The notes under the pieces are model-generated. The model did not search any database. It was not told the origin of the DNA and saw only the letters and a list, made by a program, of their open reading frames with translations. A DNA stretch of 64,000 nucleotides, from contig NZ_CP061305.1 in NCBI RefSeq assembly GCF_018687755.1, positions 310,001 through 374,000 on the forward strand, given 5' to 3'. Source of the stretch: Polynucleobacter sp. JS-Mosq-20-D10 (lineage in GTDB: Bacteria; Pseudomonadota; Gammaproteobacteria; Burkholderiales; Burkholderiaceae). Below, piece after piece: positions 9,600 to 18,658 of this stretch. A program made the position numbers and the translations under genes. Positions within the stretch are counted from its first letter, which is position 1; each line of letters opens with the position of its first letter.

Positions 9600-9644
9600 T
9601 AAAACTGATTGATAGTAATATTATTATACAAAGATAAATTTTAT

Positions 9645-10495
9645 ATGAGTATTAAAATGATGGTAAATATAGTCGACGTTGAGAAATTTTGGAGTGAAAA
9701 TCTACAATGGACCGGAGAGTCTCAATACGAAGTTGGGTCAAAATTATTTTTTGATGAGCATAGATCGATTTACTTTAAATAATGTTTTGACGGAAATTTT
9801 GATAGTCGTTTTTTACCCCCTCCTCGAAAATGTGGTCAAGCCATTAAGTTATTAGATTTGGGTTTCGGAATTGGCTTTTGGGTTACTGAATTTGGTCTTC
9901 GCGGGCTAAATAACCTATATGCAGATCTAACAAAGAACGCCATAGAAATAACGGGTAAAAGATTGACAGAAAATGGAGTGTCGGCGAACCTTAGTCAGCA
10001 GGACGGAGAAAGTCTAAATTTTCCAGACGCTACATTTGATCATATCAATTGCCAAGGGGTTATTCACCATACGCCAAACCCAGAAAAAAAATTATTTCAG
10101 AAATATATCGAGTGTTAAAAAAAGAGGGCACTGTCAGCATATCGGTTTATTATAAAAATTGGATTGTAGAATCATGGCCATATCTCAAATGGATGGTTTT
10201 AATTTTAACTCTCACGGGTGCAGGATTAAAGGGTCGTGGAAGAGAAAATATATTCAGTGTGGGCGATGCGGATGGGATAGCTAGGCATTATGATGGCGCT
10301 AAAAACCCTATTGGTATTGCATACACCCGCGATGAGTTTATCAGCTTATTTGGAGATAAGTTTAGAGTAGACGAGGAATACTTCCACTTCTTCCCCTCAA
10401 GAGCCCTCCCTTTTAAGTTGCCTAAGTTCATAAATAGATGGCTTGATGGCAACCTCGGCTTTATAATGTATATGAATTTAATTAGAGTTAAATAG
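9645..10495 (+). pseudogene. Class I SAM-dependent methyltransferase, broken by a stop and a frameshift
   Basis: Remnant of a roughly 280-residue methyltransferase. From the ATG at 9645 the frame reads a typical start (EKFWSENLQWTGESQYEVGS, HRSIYFK) and then meets an in-frame TAA at 9780-9782. Beyond it the same frame continues with LLDLGFGIGFWVTEFG (SAM-binding motif I) and INCQGVIHHTPNP (motif IV region) until about 10084-10091. There a run of eight A bases lies where nine would keep the frame. After the shift the correct continuation is ISEIYRVLKKEGTVSIS, running to a TAG at 10493-10495. Two independent lesions argue for a true pseudogene, although the homopolymer difference alone could be a sequencing error. 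The family is confident from the motifs; the original methyl acceptor is unknown, presumably a sugar of the surface glycan. Confidence 0.8.
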
Positions 10496-10554
10496 CGTAT
10501 TTTTTCTTTTCATGCTACTGAATTAAAGTATTCAATTTTTCCTGATTTTGATAG

Positions 10555-11397
10555 ATGATAATTATGGACACTCTATTCACATATTATAAAAAAATATATA
10601 ATAGGTCAAATTCAATTTATGCTAATATAAAGTTAAGAGCTTATAAAATTTATAGAATTTTTTATACTCATAAATCTGTAAATGATCTAGACCAATTGGA
10701 AGACATTGGTTTTTTACATTATGGCAAGATAGATATTGCCAGTTATGTAAATGAAAATATTATTTCACCTGAACCAAAAATAGATTTCTTACCTATCTAT
10801 CAGAAAATGCCCAAAGAGTTTATTTTTTACGGGATACCACACAATAATGAATTTCTAATTAAATCAATATTTACTGATAGACTTTATAAAGTTTTGTACG
10901 GCTTCTTTGGTAAAAATTTTTACATAAGAGGTAACATTCAATATGCGTCATATACTGATAATTTCCATAATGGAACTGAAGACTATCACATTGATGACGG
11001 ATTTACTGTCAATTTAATGATTAATTTAAGTGATGTGCATGAAGATTCTATGCATATGGAATTTATTGGTGCGAATTTCAAGTGCCCCTCTCCACCTAGC
11101 GATGTGTTGCTATTTAAGGATGTTTTACATCGAACCTATGGTGGCCCCGGTGAAGCCTTTCTATTTACAGCTGGTAGAAATTATCATAGAAGGATTTCGG
11201 GACTCAGGCGGGATGTATTAATTCTTAATTTTGTTCCAATATCTCCCATTAGTTATTTTCATAACGGCGCTGATGATCGCAATCAAGCATCACTTTCTTT
11301 TACTAAAAATAACCAAACATTGAGTGATTTTTTATATAAATCACGAACTTGGAACAAAAATAATTTTAGCTTTGTCTTGTCTAATGTTCGACACTGA
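10555..11397 (+). CDS. Putative 2-oxoglutarate/Fe(II)-dependent oxygenase
   Basis: A 280-residue protein with the look of a double-stranded beta-helix iron oxygenase. An HxD motif (YHIDDGFTVNLMINLSD) occurs near residue 145. A distal histidine with following arginines (NYHRRISGLRRDVLILNF) lies near residue 210, with the spacing expected for the His-x-Asp...His iron triad plus an arginine that binds 2-oxoglutarate. The segment PPSDVLLFKDVLHRTYGGPGE is also compatible with this fold. The start is uncertain between ATG 10555 and 10564, and there is no strong ribosome binding site. Within a polysaccharide operon it might hydroxylate or oxidise a sugar or its acyl group. Function and substrate are inferred from motif spacing only; PhyH-like proteins are the closest family I can name. 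Confidence 0.5.
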   Translation: MIIMDTLFTYYKKIYNRSNSIYANIKLRAYKIYRIFYTHKSVNDLDQLEDIGFLHYGKIDIASYVNENIISPEPKIDFLPIYQKMPKEFIFYGIPHNNEFLIKSIFTDRLYKVLYGFFGKNFYIRGNIQYASYTDNFHNGTEDYHIDDGFTVNLMINLSDVHEDSMHMEFIGANFKCPSPPSDVLLFKDVLHRTYGGPGEAFLFTAGRNYHRRISGLRRDVLILNFVPISPISYFHNGADDRNQASLSFTKNNQTLSDFLYKSRTWNKNNFSFVLSNVRH

Positions 11398-11442
11398 AAT
11401 ACTGTTTTCTGGATTTGACTGGCTGGTTGGAGCAAGAAATAA

Positions 11443-12603
11443 ATGAAGTGGATACTAAAGCCAAGATTTAAACCATTCTTGAATTATAAAGAGTGGAAAA
11501 AGATATTCCGCTTAAATTCAGACGCTGTATATCAATTTGAAAAAAAGTTTGCAAAAAAATTTAAAGCAGTTGATGCCGTGACATTTCCATATGGAAGATC
11601 GGCCCAGTGGGCATTCTTTAATGCAATTGGCTTGGTCAACTCTGAAGTATTAATGCCATCATATACATGTTCAGTTGTAGCTCATGCTGTGACCTTAAGT
11701 GGCAATACCCCCGTCTTTGTAGATATAAATTTAAATGACTACAACATGGATTTGAATGAGCTAGAGAAATTAGTCAGCGTAAAGACTAAGGCAATCATAG
11801 CAACCCATACATTTGGGTATCCCCAGGATTTAGATAGGCTGGAAGATATTGTTAAAAAATCAGAAATTCGTTTTGGACATAAGATATGGCTAATTCAAGA
11901 TTGTTGCCACTGTTTCGGAGCGGAATGGAATGGCAGAATGATTGGGACCTCTGGTGATGTAGCAGTATATGCTTTGAATATTAGCAAGATAATGACAAGT
12001 ATTTTTGGTGGAATGTTAACTTTTCAAAATCAAGATTTAGCAAATATAGTACGAGATTGGCGTGATAATAATTATAAAAAAACAGGATTTTTAAAAGAAA
12101 TTAAACGTAGGTTATATTTTATTCTTGTGTGTATAGCATTTAGTAAGTATCTTTATTTTGTAACCTGGTGGCTTCAGGAGAAAACAAATATTTTAAATAA
12201 GTATACGAAAGCATTTCATCTTGATAATAAAATACATTTTCCGGTAGATTATTTAGACCACATGACTAATATTGAAGCAGCAATAGGGTTGGTTCAGCTA
12301 GACAAATATGACCAGATTATTGATTACCGACGCAAAAAAGTAAATTTCTATCAAGAGAGCTTGTCAAAAAATCCAAGTTGGATCCTGGGTCCAATAATTC
12401 AAGGAGCAACTTACTCCCACTATCCTATAAGAGTCTCTAATCGAGACGCTGTATTAAAAGAATATATAAATCACGGAGTACAGCTTGGAAATTTAATCCA
12501 ATATAGCATTCCTAACTTACCGGAATATTCTCACTATAAAGGCGACTTTAAAAATTCGACTCTTGCAAGTTCATCTCTAATTAATTTCCCTGTAACAAAA
12601 TAA
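11443..12603 (+). CDS. DegT/DnrJ/EryC1/StrS family aminotransferase (divergent)
   Basis: A 386-residue PLP-dependent sugar aminotransferase family member. The substrate and cofactor segments are recognisable: YGRSAQWAFFNAIGL (phosphate loop region), VLMPSYTCSVVAHAV, TPVFVDINLNDYNMD, ATHTFGYPQDLDRLEDI, and QDCCHCFGAEW in place of the usual EDxAxxxG. The likely Schiff-base lysine is in NISKIMTSIFGGM (about residue 184). The C-terminal half has an insertion with a hydrophobic stretch (YFILVCIAFSKYLYFVTWW) that is unusual for the family. Compared with the genes at 1715 and 19495 it is clearly the most divergent, so it probably acts on a different keto-sugar, or on a lipid-linked substrate near the membrane. 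The family is confident; the reaction is unknown. Confidence 0.65.
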   Translation: MKWILKPRFKPFLNYKEWKKIFRLNSDAVYQFEKKFAKKFKAVDAVTFPYGRSAQWAFFNAIGLVNSEVLMPSYTCSVVAHAVTLSGNTPVFVDINLNDYNMDLNELEKLVSVKTKAIIATHTFGYPQDLDRLEDIVKKSEIRFGHKIWLIQDCCHCFGAEWNGRMIGTSGDVAVYALNISKIMTSIFGGMLTFQNQDLANIVRDWRDNNYKKTGFLKEIKRRLYFILVCIAFSKYLYFVTWWLQEKTNILNKYTKAFHLDNKIHFPVDYLDHMTNIEAAIGLVQLDKYDQIIDYRRKKVNFYQESLSKNPSWILGPIIQGATYSHYPIRVSNRDAVLKEYINHGVQLGNLIQYSIPNLPEYSHYKGDFKNSTLASSSLINFPVTK

Positions 12604-12616
12604 AATATTAAAATTT

Positions 12617-13204
12617 TTGAGATCTGACATTAAAATTTGTGAAGTTAAATTAATAGATTTTAATAATTTAGCCTCTATCCACAGAACCGCGCTTCCAGAA
12701 GATGTTTTACCATCATTTGGGCCTAAAGTCCTAGAAAATTTCTATAAAAAAACAATAGAGTTAAAGAGTAATAGATTTATCGTTGCAAAAAAACAGGATA
12801 AAGTTATAGGATTTATCCTCTTATCAAAAGAATCAATCAGGCTCTTCGAGATAATTTTTTCTTATAGTTTTTTATGTGGTTTTTTTAGAGTAATTTTATT
12901 CAAGCCAAGTAAAATTCTAGTAGCTTTTAGTCAAATAATAAATAAAGTTCCTTTGGGTATTGATGCAATGGAAATTACTTATATTGCCATAATGCCAGAG
13001 TATCAAGGATTGGGGGTAGGCGGGAGATTGCTTAATCATATTCCTTCGACCTTAAAATATTCAAATATCAAATTTATAGAAACAAAAACGTCTAATGAAA
13101 AATTATTTAACTATTATGTGAAATCATTTAATGCAAAATTAGTCCATCAATTTACATCGTGGAATAATAAATACTATGCAGTTAAATGGGTGTTAGAGAA
13201 TTAA
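12617..13204 (+). CDS. GNAT family N-acetyltransferase
   Basis: A 195-residue acetyltransferase of the GNAT fold. The acetyl-CoA pyrophosphate-binding loop is visible as EYQGLGVGGRLL near residues 126-137, preceded by the beta-4 strand MEITYIAIMP, and the C-terminal IKFIETKTSNEKLFNYYVK fits motif B. The start is probably the TTG at 12617; no in-frame ATG or GTG lies near the proper N-terminus. The gene begins 13 bases after the divergent aminotransferase. This suggests the pair forms an N-acetylated amino sugar: the aminotransferase makes the amine and this enzyme acetylates it. A short hydrophobic segment (FSYSFLCGFFRVILF) in the middle is odd for GNAT proteins. The stop overlaps the wzx start (TAATG). 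Confidence 0.65.
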   Translation: MRSDIKICEVKLIDFNNLASIHRTALPEDVLPSFGPKVLENFYKKTIELKSNRFIVAKKQDKVIGFILLSKESIRLFEIIFSYSFLCGFFRVILFKPSKILVAFSQIINKVPLGIDAMEITYIAIMPEYQGLGVGGRLLNHIPSTLKYSNIKFIETKTSNEKLFNYYVKSFNAKLVHQFTSWNNKYYAVKWVLEN

Positions 13205-14646
13205 TGGATTCCATCAAGAGATTTAGTAAGGAGGCTCTGATTTATGGAATTGGAGGTATCTTAAATAAAGGCTTATCATTTTTAATGATCCCAATTTACA
13301 CCAGAATTTTTTCAGTGGGTGAATATGGTGCAATTGAAATTCTAAACTTAAACGCCGCATTTGTTTCCATCATCATTTCACTAGGGATGGATGCAACACT
13401 TTCAATGTACTTTTATAAATTCGATGAATCCGATCGGGGAGAGCGAAAGTGTTTTGTCTCTTCCATACTTCAATTGCGGCTAATATGGGGATTTTTTGTA
13501 GCAATTCTCTCAACCTTACTAGTGCCAATAATATTTGGATTAATTTCTAACGGCGACTTAAATTTTGAAATATATGGAATTTTATTTTTAGGGGTATTAA
13601 TAAATCAAATTGTGAGTATTGCATCAGATATTATGAGGCTAACTCATAAACCTGGAAAATTCCTCTTAGTAAGTTTAATGAGTTCAATTGTATGTGCCGC
13701 TCTAACTATATTTTTTTGCTTAGCCATGAACTATGGCGTATTTGGCTATTTTCTGGCGCTTGCAATGTCGGGTACATTGATTGCGATTTACAGCATACAT
13801 CTAATAAAGAACTACCTTAGCTTCTCAAGAATTTACAGTGAATACTGGGTAAAGATAATTAAATTCGGAGTTCCATTCATGCCGGCAGCAATAACAATGT
13901 ACCTAATGAATTCAACGGATAGATGGTTTCTTGAAATCTATAAGGGAGTAGAGTCTGTTGGTATATACGCTATAGGGCTAAAGTTTGCATATATCTTGAG
14001 TTTGTTGGTAGAAGGGGTGCGACAAGCCTGGTGGCCCGTTGCAATGGAATTAGTGCAAAAAGATGATAACAAGAAAATATTTCGTAATGCAGCAGAGATA
14101 TATTTAGGGTCTGCAGCAATAGGAGTTATTTTATTGACATATTGCTCCCCAAAACTGATTGATATATTGGTTAGTGAGCAGTATCGCGAATCATGGAGAA
14201 TTGTAGGGTTATTAGCATGGCAACCAGTATTGTATGGCTTTTTTTCAATAATATGTATCGGTATATGGAAATCAGAAAAGTCTTATATAAATGCAATAAT
14301 AATGGGGATGTCAGCACTTGTCTGCGTGATGTGCAATTGGTTATTAGTAAAAAGTTATGGTTACGTTGGGTCGGCAATTTCAACGATAATTGCTTATCTA
14401 TTTTGGATAACAGTTTCGCTATACATCAGTGAATCATTATGGCGCGTCGGATATAAACTGAAAATAATGCTAATGCAGATTACCTTAGCGCTAGGATACA
14501 CATCTTGGTTCGTCTTCGTAGAGCTAGGGAACATGAATATTGTTAATGCAATTGTTGGGCTAATTATTATTTTAATAATATTATCAATGATAATAGTGGA
14601 TAAAGAGAAGATTAATATTAATGGATTTAAAAAATATATATTTTAA
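13204..14646 (+). CDS. wzx: Wzx-type polysaccharide flippase (MOP superfamily)
   Basis: An integral membrane protein of about 480 residues with 12 or more hydrophobic segments spread over the whole length. It is typical of MATE/oligosaccharidyl-lipid flippases that move the undecaprenyl-PP-linked repeat unit across the inner membrane. Characteristic segments are FSKEALIYGIGGILNKGLSF at the N-terminus, PIYTRIFSVGEYGAIEI, and FGVPFMPAAITMYLMNSTDR in the middle. I chose ATG 13204, which overlaps the previous stop, over an upstream start at 13186. It is the only flippase in the cluster. Together with an EpsG-like polymerase and no ABC exporter genes, it indicates a Wzx/Wzy-dependent pathway. The last 26 bases overlap the next gene. 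Confidence 0.85.
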   Translation: MDSIKRFSKEALIYGIGGILNKGLSFLMIPIYTRIFSVGEYGAIEILNLNAAFVSIIISLGMDATLSMYFYKFDESDRGERKCFVSSILQLRLIWGFFVAILSTLLVPIIFGLISNGDLNFEIYGILFLGVLINQIVSIASDIMRLTHKPGKFLLVSLMSSIVCAALTIFFCLAMNYGVFGYFLALAMSGTLIAIYSIHLIKNYLSFSRIYSEYWVKIIKFGVPFMPAAITMYLMNSTDRWFLEIYKGVESVGIYAIGLKFAYILSLLVEGVRQAWWPVAMELVQKDDNKKIFRNAAEIYLGSAAIGVILLTYCSPKLIDILVSEQYRESWRIVGLLAWQPVLYGFFSIICIGIWKSEKSYINAIIMGMSALVCVMCNWLLVKSYGYVGSAISTIIAYLFWITVSLYISESLWRVGYKLKIMLMQITLALGYTSWFVFVELGNMNIVNAIVGLIIILIILSMIIVDKEKININGFKKYIF

Positions 14647-15976
14647 ATTAAGAATATTTATATTAAGCTACATAAGATGCTATGAGCTAATATATAATAA
14701 AAAATTAATAACTACAGACTATGATTTATATTTAACAAGCTTTTGGTATAAGAATGCTGGTTTTATTGCCTTGTCTAATGGTAAATATTTATTTAATGGA
14801 TTTTTTAAATTTGAAAAACCATTTTGGTGGCGTAAAATTGATTACGGAACTTTCTACATATTAGGACCGTACTATTATAGATTAATCTCAATTACTTCTC
14901 TATTTATAGTATTATCAACTGCAAAAATAGATATATCAATATTAATAATAATATTGATATCACCTTTATTTATTAACTACATAATAATTGATATCAAACC
15001 TGAAATCCCATTCATAATATGTGCGATGTCATTATATATAATTTCAAGTGGTAATGACTATATAAATTTCATATTGGCTATTATTTCATCTTTTAATATT
15101 ACAGCAGGAATATTATTAGTACCTTATTTAATAAAAAACTTAGTTCAGAATAATAATTTTGTATTAATCACAATTGTAATTCTTAATTTGCTATACACAT
15201 TCAAGGGATTTTTTATAAGCAAAGAAAAGGTGACAAGTATATCGAAATTGCTTGGTAATAAACAATACGTAGCTATTAATAAACCTTCAAAATTACAAGT
15301 AATTAGTTTTCTTATTCTAATCTATTTTACAATTAAAAGTAACGATTACGGTTATCTATATTTTGCAATTATTATATTATTTAACGGTGTGATATTTAGA
15401 TTTATGGATTCATCATCCGAAAGAAGGATATTATTTTTATGTATTATTAGCTATGCTGCTAATATAGATTATATTATGATTTTCTTATTAATTTTTCCTA
15501 TTGGTTATCTTGGGAGAAACTTAAATTATTTTAATAAAGATATTTTTAAATTAGTATCTGATGTAGATAGAATGATTAAATATATCCAAGATTTAAAAAA
15601 TTTAAGTAAGAAAAAAGAATCGAATTTAATATTTTATTATTCTGGTGGTTATAATATGGATAACAGAAATCGATTTTTATGGTATCTTTTTGAATATGAA
15701 TGTAGGAATTTTTGTAATGTTATCCCTTCAATATTTCTAGAGAATACTTCTGCGGCATCATCATGGCTAATATTATATAAAAAAATGGATGAATTAAAGC
15801 AATATGAATTAAATGATTTTTTATCAGAATACGATTATGTTGTCTGTGATGCTAATGTAGTTGAGAAATTAAGTGAAATTGGCTTTTCAATTAAAAAGAA
15901 GTTGGGTCAGACTATCTCAAGAATCTTTTGCAATGAAGATCAATCAGAGTTATTCCTGATCTCAAGGGCTAACTAA
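14621..15976 (+). CDS. Unknown multi-pass membrane protein (candidate GT-C or polymerase)
   Basis: I do not recognise a family. The 451-residue product has a soluble-looking start, then about eight hydrophobic segments between residues 85 and 320 (for example LISITSLFIVLSTAKIDIS, ILIIILISPLFINYIIIDIK). It ends with a hydrophilic C-terminal domain of about 130 residues (NLIFYYSGGYNMDNRNRFLW to the end). This layout, membrane core first and soluble domain last, fits GT-C glycosyltransferases of the mannosyltransferase/oligosaccharyltransferase type. An O-antigen polymerase is the other possibility. The gene overlaps wzx by 26 bases and the next gene by one base. Its coding sequence is extremely AT-rich (many ATA, AAT and TTA codons), well beyond the flanking housekeeping genes, which points to transfer. 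Confidence 0.4.
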   Translation: MDLKNIYFKLRIFILSYIRCYELIYNKKLITTDYDLYLTSFWYKNAGFIALSNGKYLFNGFFKFEKPFWWRKIDYGTFYILGPYYYRLISITSLFIVLSTAKIDISILIIILISPLFINYIIIDIKPEIPFIICAMSLYIISSGNDYINFILAIISSFNITAGILLVPYLIKNLVQNNNFVLITIVILNLLYTFKGFFISKEKVTSISKLLGNKQYVAINKPSKLQVISFLILIYFTIKSNDYGYLYFAIIILFNGVIFRFMDSSSERRILFLCIISYAANIDYIMIFLLIFPIGYLGRNLNYFNKDIFKLVSDVDRMIKYIQDLKNLSKKKESNLIFYYSGGYNMDNRNRFLWYLFEYECRNFCNVIPSIFLENTSAASSWLILYKKMDELKQYELNDFLSEYDYVVCDANVVEKLSEIGFSIKKKLGQTISRIFCNEDQSELFLISRAN

Positions 15977-16755
15977 TGAGCTTAATTCAATCAATTGTTT
16001 TAGTTGGGTCAAATAGTTTTGTCGCAAAGAAAGTATTTGAAAATACTGACTCATGTAAAATTGTAAGGTTGTGCAGGCCGGACTTTAATATAGATAATGA
16101 GCTTGATTACTTTAGACATAAAGATGATCTACTGAATGCAAGCCATATATTGTACTTTATTGCAAATATTTCAAATAACGAAGTTATTACAAATAAAACT
16201 AATGTTGAATCATTTGGAAAGTTTATTAGATTTCTTGAAGACTATGATTATAGCGGAAAATTAGTTTTCTTATCTACTTTGGGTGTTGTATTTAGTAGTT
16301 CTTTCAAAGGAAATAGTTATATTCAGTCAAAAGCTGCAGCAGAAATACTAATACAACACTCAAAGATAGATTGGAGGATTATTAGATTGACATTTCCATT
16401 TGGCAAGGGTGAGTCAGGAAGTAGATTATTTAGTAGAATATTATATTCACTAGAGAATAATATTCAGCTGAATATTGATAACTTAATTTTTTTTGCAACA
16501 CCGTTAGATGACTTTAAGGATGATATATATGATATATTAATTAATAAGGATGAAAAATTAATAAATTTAATTCCGAATAATATTCTTAATTTACATGAGC
16601 TTGTAAATTCTTTATCAATTAAAATTAATAGTAAGTCTATAATTAATTACTCTAACAAATCCATTGATCTTATCGGAGGACTTAAACCTATTTTGCATTC
16701 CCGAGATGTATTGGATGCCGCTAGAATTATTAATATCTATAGAAATCAATCTTAA
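15976..16755 (+). CDS. NAD-dependent epimerase/dehydratase family protein (extended SDR, atypical)
   Basis: A 259-residue short-chain dehydrogenase of the sugar epimerase/reductase type. The Rossmann start is degenerate: VLVGSNSFVAKKVF in place of the usual TGxxGxxG. The catalytic serine-rich strand LVFLSTLGVVFSS and the YxxxK motif in YIQSKAAAEIL are present, followed by the typical RLTFPFGKGESGSRLFSRIL. It is shorter than full epimerases (usually 310-350 residues), as seen in nucleotide-sugar reductases of the RmlD/Fcf type. The start ATG overlaps the previous TAA, and its own TAA overlaps the next ATG, so it sits in a tightly coupled string of genes. It may reduce a keto-sugar; the substrate is unknown. 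Confidence 0.6.
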   Translation: MSLIQSIVLVGSNSFVAKKVFENTDSCKIVRLCRPDFNIDNELDYFRHKDDLLNASHILYFIANISNNEVITNKTNVESFGKFIRFLEDYDYSGKLVFLSTLGVVFSSSFKGNSYIQSKAAAEILIQHSKIDWRIIRLTFPFGKGESGSRLFSRILYSLENNIQLNIDNLIFFATPLDDFKDDIYDILINKDEKLINLIPNNILNLHELVNSLSIKINSKSIINYSNKSIDLIGGLKPILHSRDVLDAARIINIYRNQS

Positions 16756-17948
16756 TGCCTTATATTTTCTTTAAATTATTAATTTTGTTAGTAGCAAGTC
16801 CATATTTGTATATTATATTTTATCTTAGAAAAAAAAATTGTAATAAAGAGGTAAGGAGGTATATTTTTGTTCCTCCTGTTTCCTACAATTATTCCTATTT
16901 AATGGATTATTGGAAGGACTTTTCCAGATATTTAGTGATCGATAAGAGAATCAAGAGTCAATTTTTAGTATTTGAAAAAAGAAAGGGTAACGTTAGGTAC
17001 CATGGTAGAAAGGTTGTTGAGTTTCCTATAGGTGATTTTTTGGATGTTATAGCCATAGCCCGTTATTTTTTGCTTAGGCCGAATACATGTATTGGATTAA
17101 ATGGGGATATGTATTCATCTATTCTTGGCCTTTACCTGAACATTTTTTTTCAAGTCCCTATAATATTTTTTGTAATAGCCTCACCAGTTTCAAACTATAT
17201 CATGACACCTAAAAGTTTAAGAAATAAAAAAGATATTTTAGGTAATTATATATATAAGTTCTTATGGCGAAAGGCAAAAATTCTTTGTGGTTCTCGTATT
17301 ATGCATTATGAGGTCATGTACACTATTGGAGAAGAGGCGCTTAACAAGTACATATCAACCGATCATATTGTGCGGGCAGAACTTCCTAAGCTTATTCCTC
17401 CAAATATTAATAATTCTATTAATAGTAAAATTATACTATTAATAACTAGATTCGAAAAGATGAAACGCTCAGAAGATGCAATAGATGCATTTCTTATATC
17501 CAAAGCATCGAAAAATGGTTTTGAGTTGCACGTACTGGGTGATGGAAATTATCTTCCTTTGGCTGTTTATAAATATAAATTATTTAATAATATTATTTTT
17601 AAGGGTAGGGTGAGCAACTCTTTAATTCTGAAAAATATTGAATCAGCGTATATTGTAGTTGCACCTCATTCCGGTGGCGTATCAATCGAAGCTGGAATTG
17701 TAGGAAGGCCAATTATTGCATACGGTACAAATGCTATGCCTGAATACATTGTAGATGGTTTTTCTGGATTTTTAATTGACTCATTCAGAATAGAAGACAT
17801 AAAAGATAAAATTGATTTGCTTGTTAGAGATAAAGAATTATATTTGGAAATGTGTTTAAATTCTCAAAAATTCATATATAGTAAATATTCAGAAGACCGT
17901 ATGAAAGAGTCAAAGTCTAAACTTATTAATGCAATCATAAAATTATGA
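16755..17948 (+). CDS. Glycosyltransferase family 4/group 1 (GT-B)
   Basis: A 397-residue GT-B glycosyltransferase. The C-terminal domain shows the usual pattern: ILLITRFEKMKRSEDAIDAF at the domain start, HVLGDGNYLPLAV, and a donor-binding region with VVAPHSGGVSIEAGIVGRPI, where the E of the EX7E-like motif precedes EYIVDGFSGFLID. The N-terminus begins with a hydrophobic helix (YIFFKLLILLVASPYLYIIF), so the enzyme is probably attached to the inner membrane. Start and stop overlap the neighbours by 1 and 4 bases. Codon use is very AT-rich, as in the genes just upstream. It presumably adds one sugar to the lipid-linked repeat unit. Confidence 0.75.
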   Translation: MPYIFFKLLILLVASPYLYIIFYLRKKNCNKEVRRYIFVPPVSYNYSYLMDYWKDFSRYLVIDKRIKSQFLVFEKRKGNVRYHGRKVVEFPIGDFLDVIAIARYFLLRPNTCIGLNGDMYSSILGLYLNIFFQVPIIFFVIASPVSNYIMTPKSLRNKKDILGNYIYKFLWRKAKILCGSRIMHYEVMYTIGEEALNKYISTDHIVRAELPKLIPPNINNSINSKIILLITRFEKMKRSEDAIDAFLISKASKNGFELHVLGDGNYLPLAVYKYKLFNNIIFKGRVSNSLILKNIESAYIVVAPHSGGVSIEAGIVGRPIIAYGTNAMPEYIVDGFSGFLIDSFRIEDIKDKIDLLVRDKELYLEMCLNSQKFIYSKYSEDRMKESKSKLINAIIKL

Positions 17949-18658
17949 ATACATCCACATTATCCAATTTAGAATTAATTAATAATAATTATCATAATAC
18001 AGTTTTTTTGACTTTTGATTATGACTGGGCTTGTGATGATGTTCTCAATTTTGTATTCGAGAGATTAATGGAGAAAAAGAAAAAGGCTACTTTTTTTGTA
18101 ACCCATGAATCCTTGGTGACAAAAGAATTTATCAAATATTCAGATCAATTTGAATTCTGCATTCATCCAAACTTTAATTTTCTATTGAATGGTGATTTTA
18201 GGTATGGAAGAAATATTTCGGAGGTTTTAGATTATTACGAAAATATTCTTGGATTTAGGCCCGCGGGAATTAGATCCCATGATTCTTTTTTTAAGACGGA
18301 ATTGCTTCGTAATATTTCCGCACGTAATTATAAGTATGAGTCAAATTTACTTTTAAGCACAGAGTTGGCTATTGTGCCATTCTCTAATTGGGATAAATCC
18401 ATCTTACAGATTCCTATTGCCTGGGAGGATGATGAATGGTGTATATCAATTAAAAAGTCAACTCCGAAGGACTTGCTTGCATATAAATACCTAAAGGTAT
18501 TCAATTTTCATCCTATCCATATTTTTTTGAATTCCTTCGACACTAGTACGTATGAGAAAATTAAATTTAATCAACGGGACACAGATTTTTTAAAATTACA
18601 CATTAATAATGATTATGGCGTATTGAATTTTTTTGAGGAAATTATTAGTGATTTGTGA
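17945..18658 (+). CDS. Polysaccharide deacetylase-like protein, WbmS-type
   Basis: A 237-residue protein with a stripped-down CE4/NodB-like barrel. It starts its domain with VFLTFDYDWACDDVL, in which FDYDW matches the T[FY]DD metal motif. ATFFVTHES is the classical second strand, FCIHPNFN holds the metal-binding histidine, and GIRSHDSFF contains the usual R-x-H. This pattern matches proteins like WbmS of Bordetella O-antigen loci, as far as I can judge by eye. The likely role is removal of an N-acetyl or formyl group from a sugar intermediate in the cytoplasm; no signal peptide is present. The start overlaps the preceding glycosyltransferase (ATGA). It is the second deacetylase-like gene in the cluster, and the two differ strongly in size and sequence. 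Confidence 0.65.
   Translation: MNTSTLSNLELINNNYHNTVFLTFDYDWACDDVLNFVFERLMEKKKKATFFVTHESLVTKEFIKYSDQFEFCIHPNFNFLLNGDFRYGRNISEVLDYYENILGFRPAGIRSHDSFFKTELLRNISARNYKYESNLLLSTELAIVPFSNWDKSILQIPIAWEDDEWCISIKKSTPKDLLAYKYLKVFNFHPIHIFLNSFDTSTYEKIKFNQRDTDFLKLHINNDYGVLNFFEEIISDL

Noticed and set aside
10084..10091. A8 tract as an active phase-variation switch of the methyltransferase
   Set aside because: The additional in-frame stop at 9780 would keep the gene off even if the tract regained a base, so switching alone cannot restore it.
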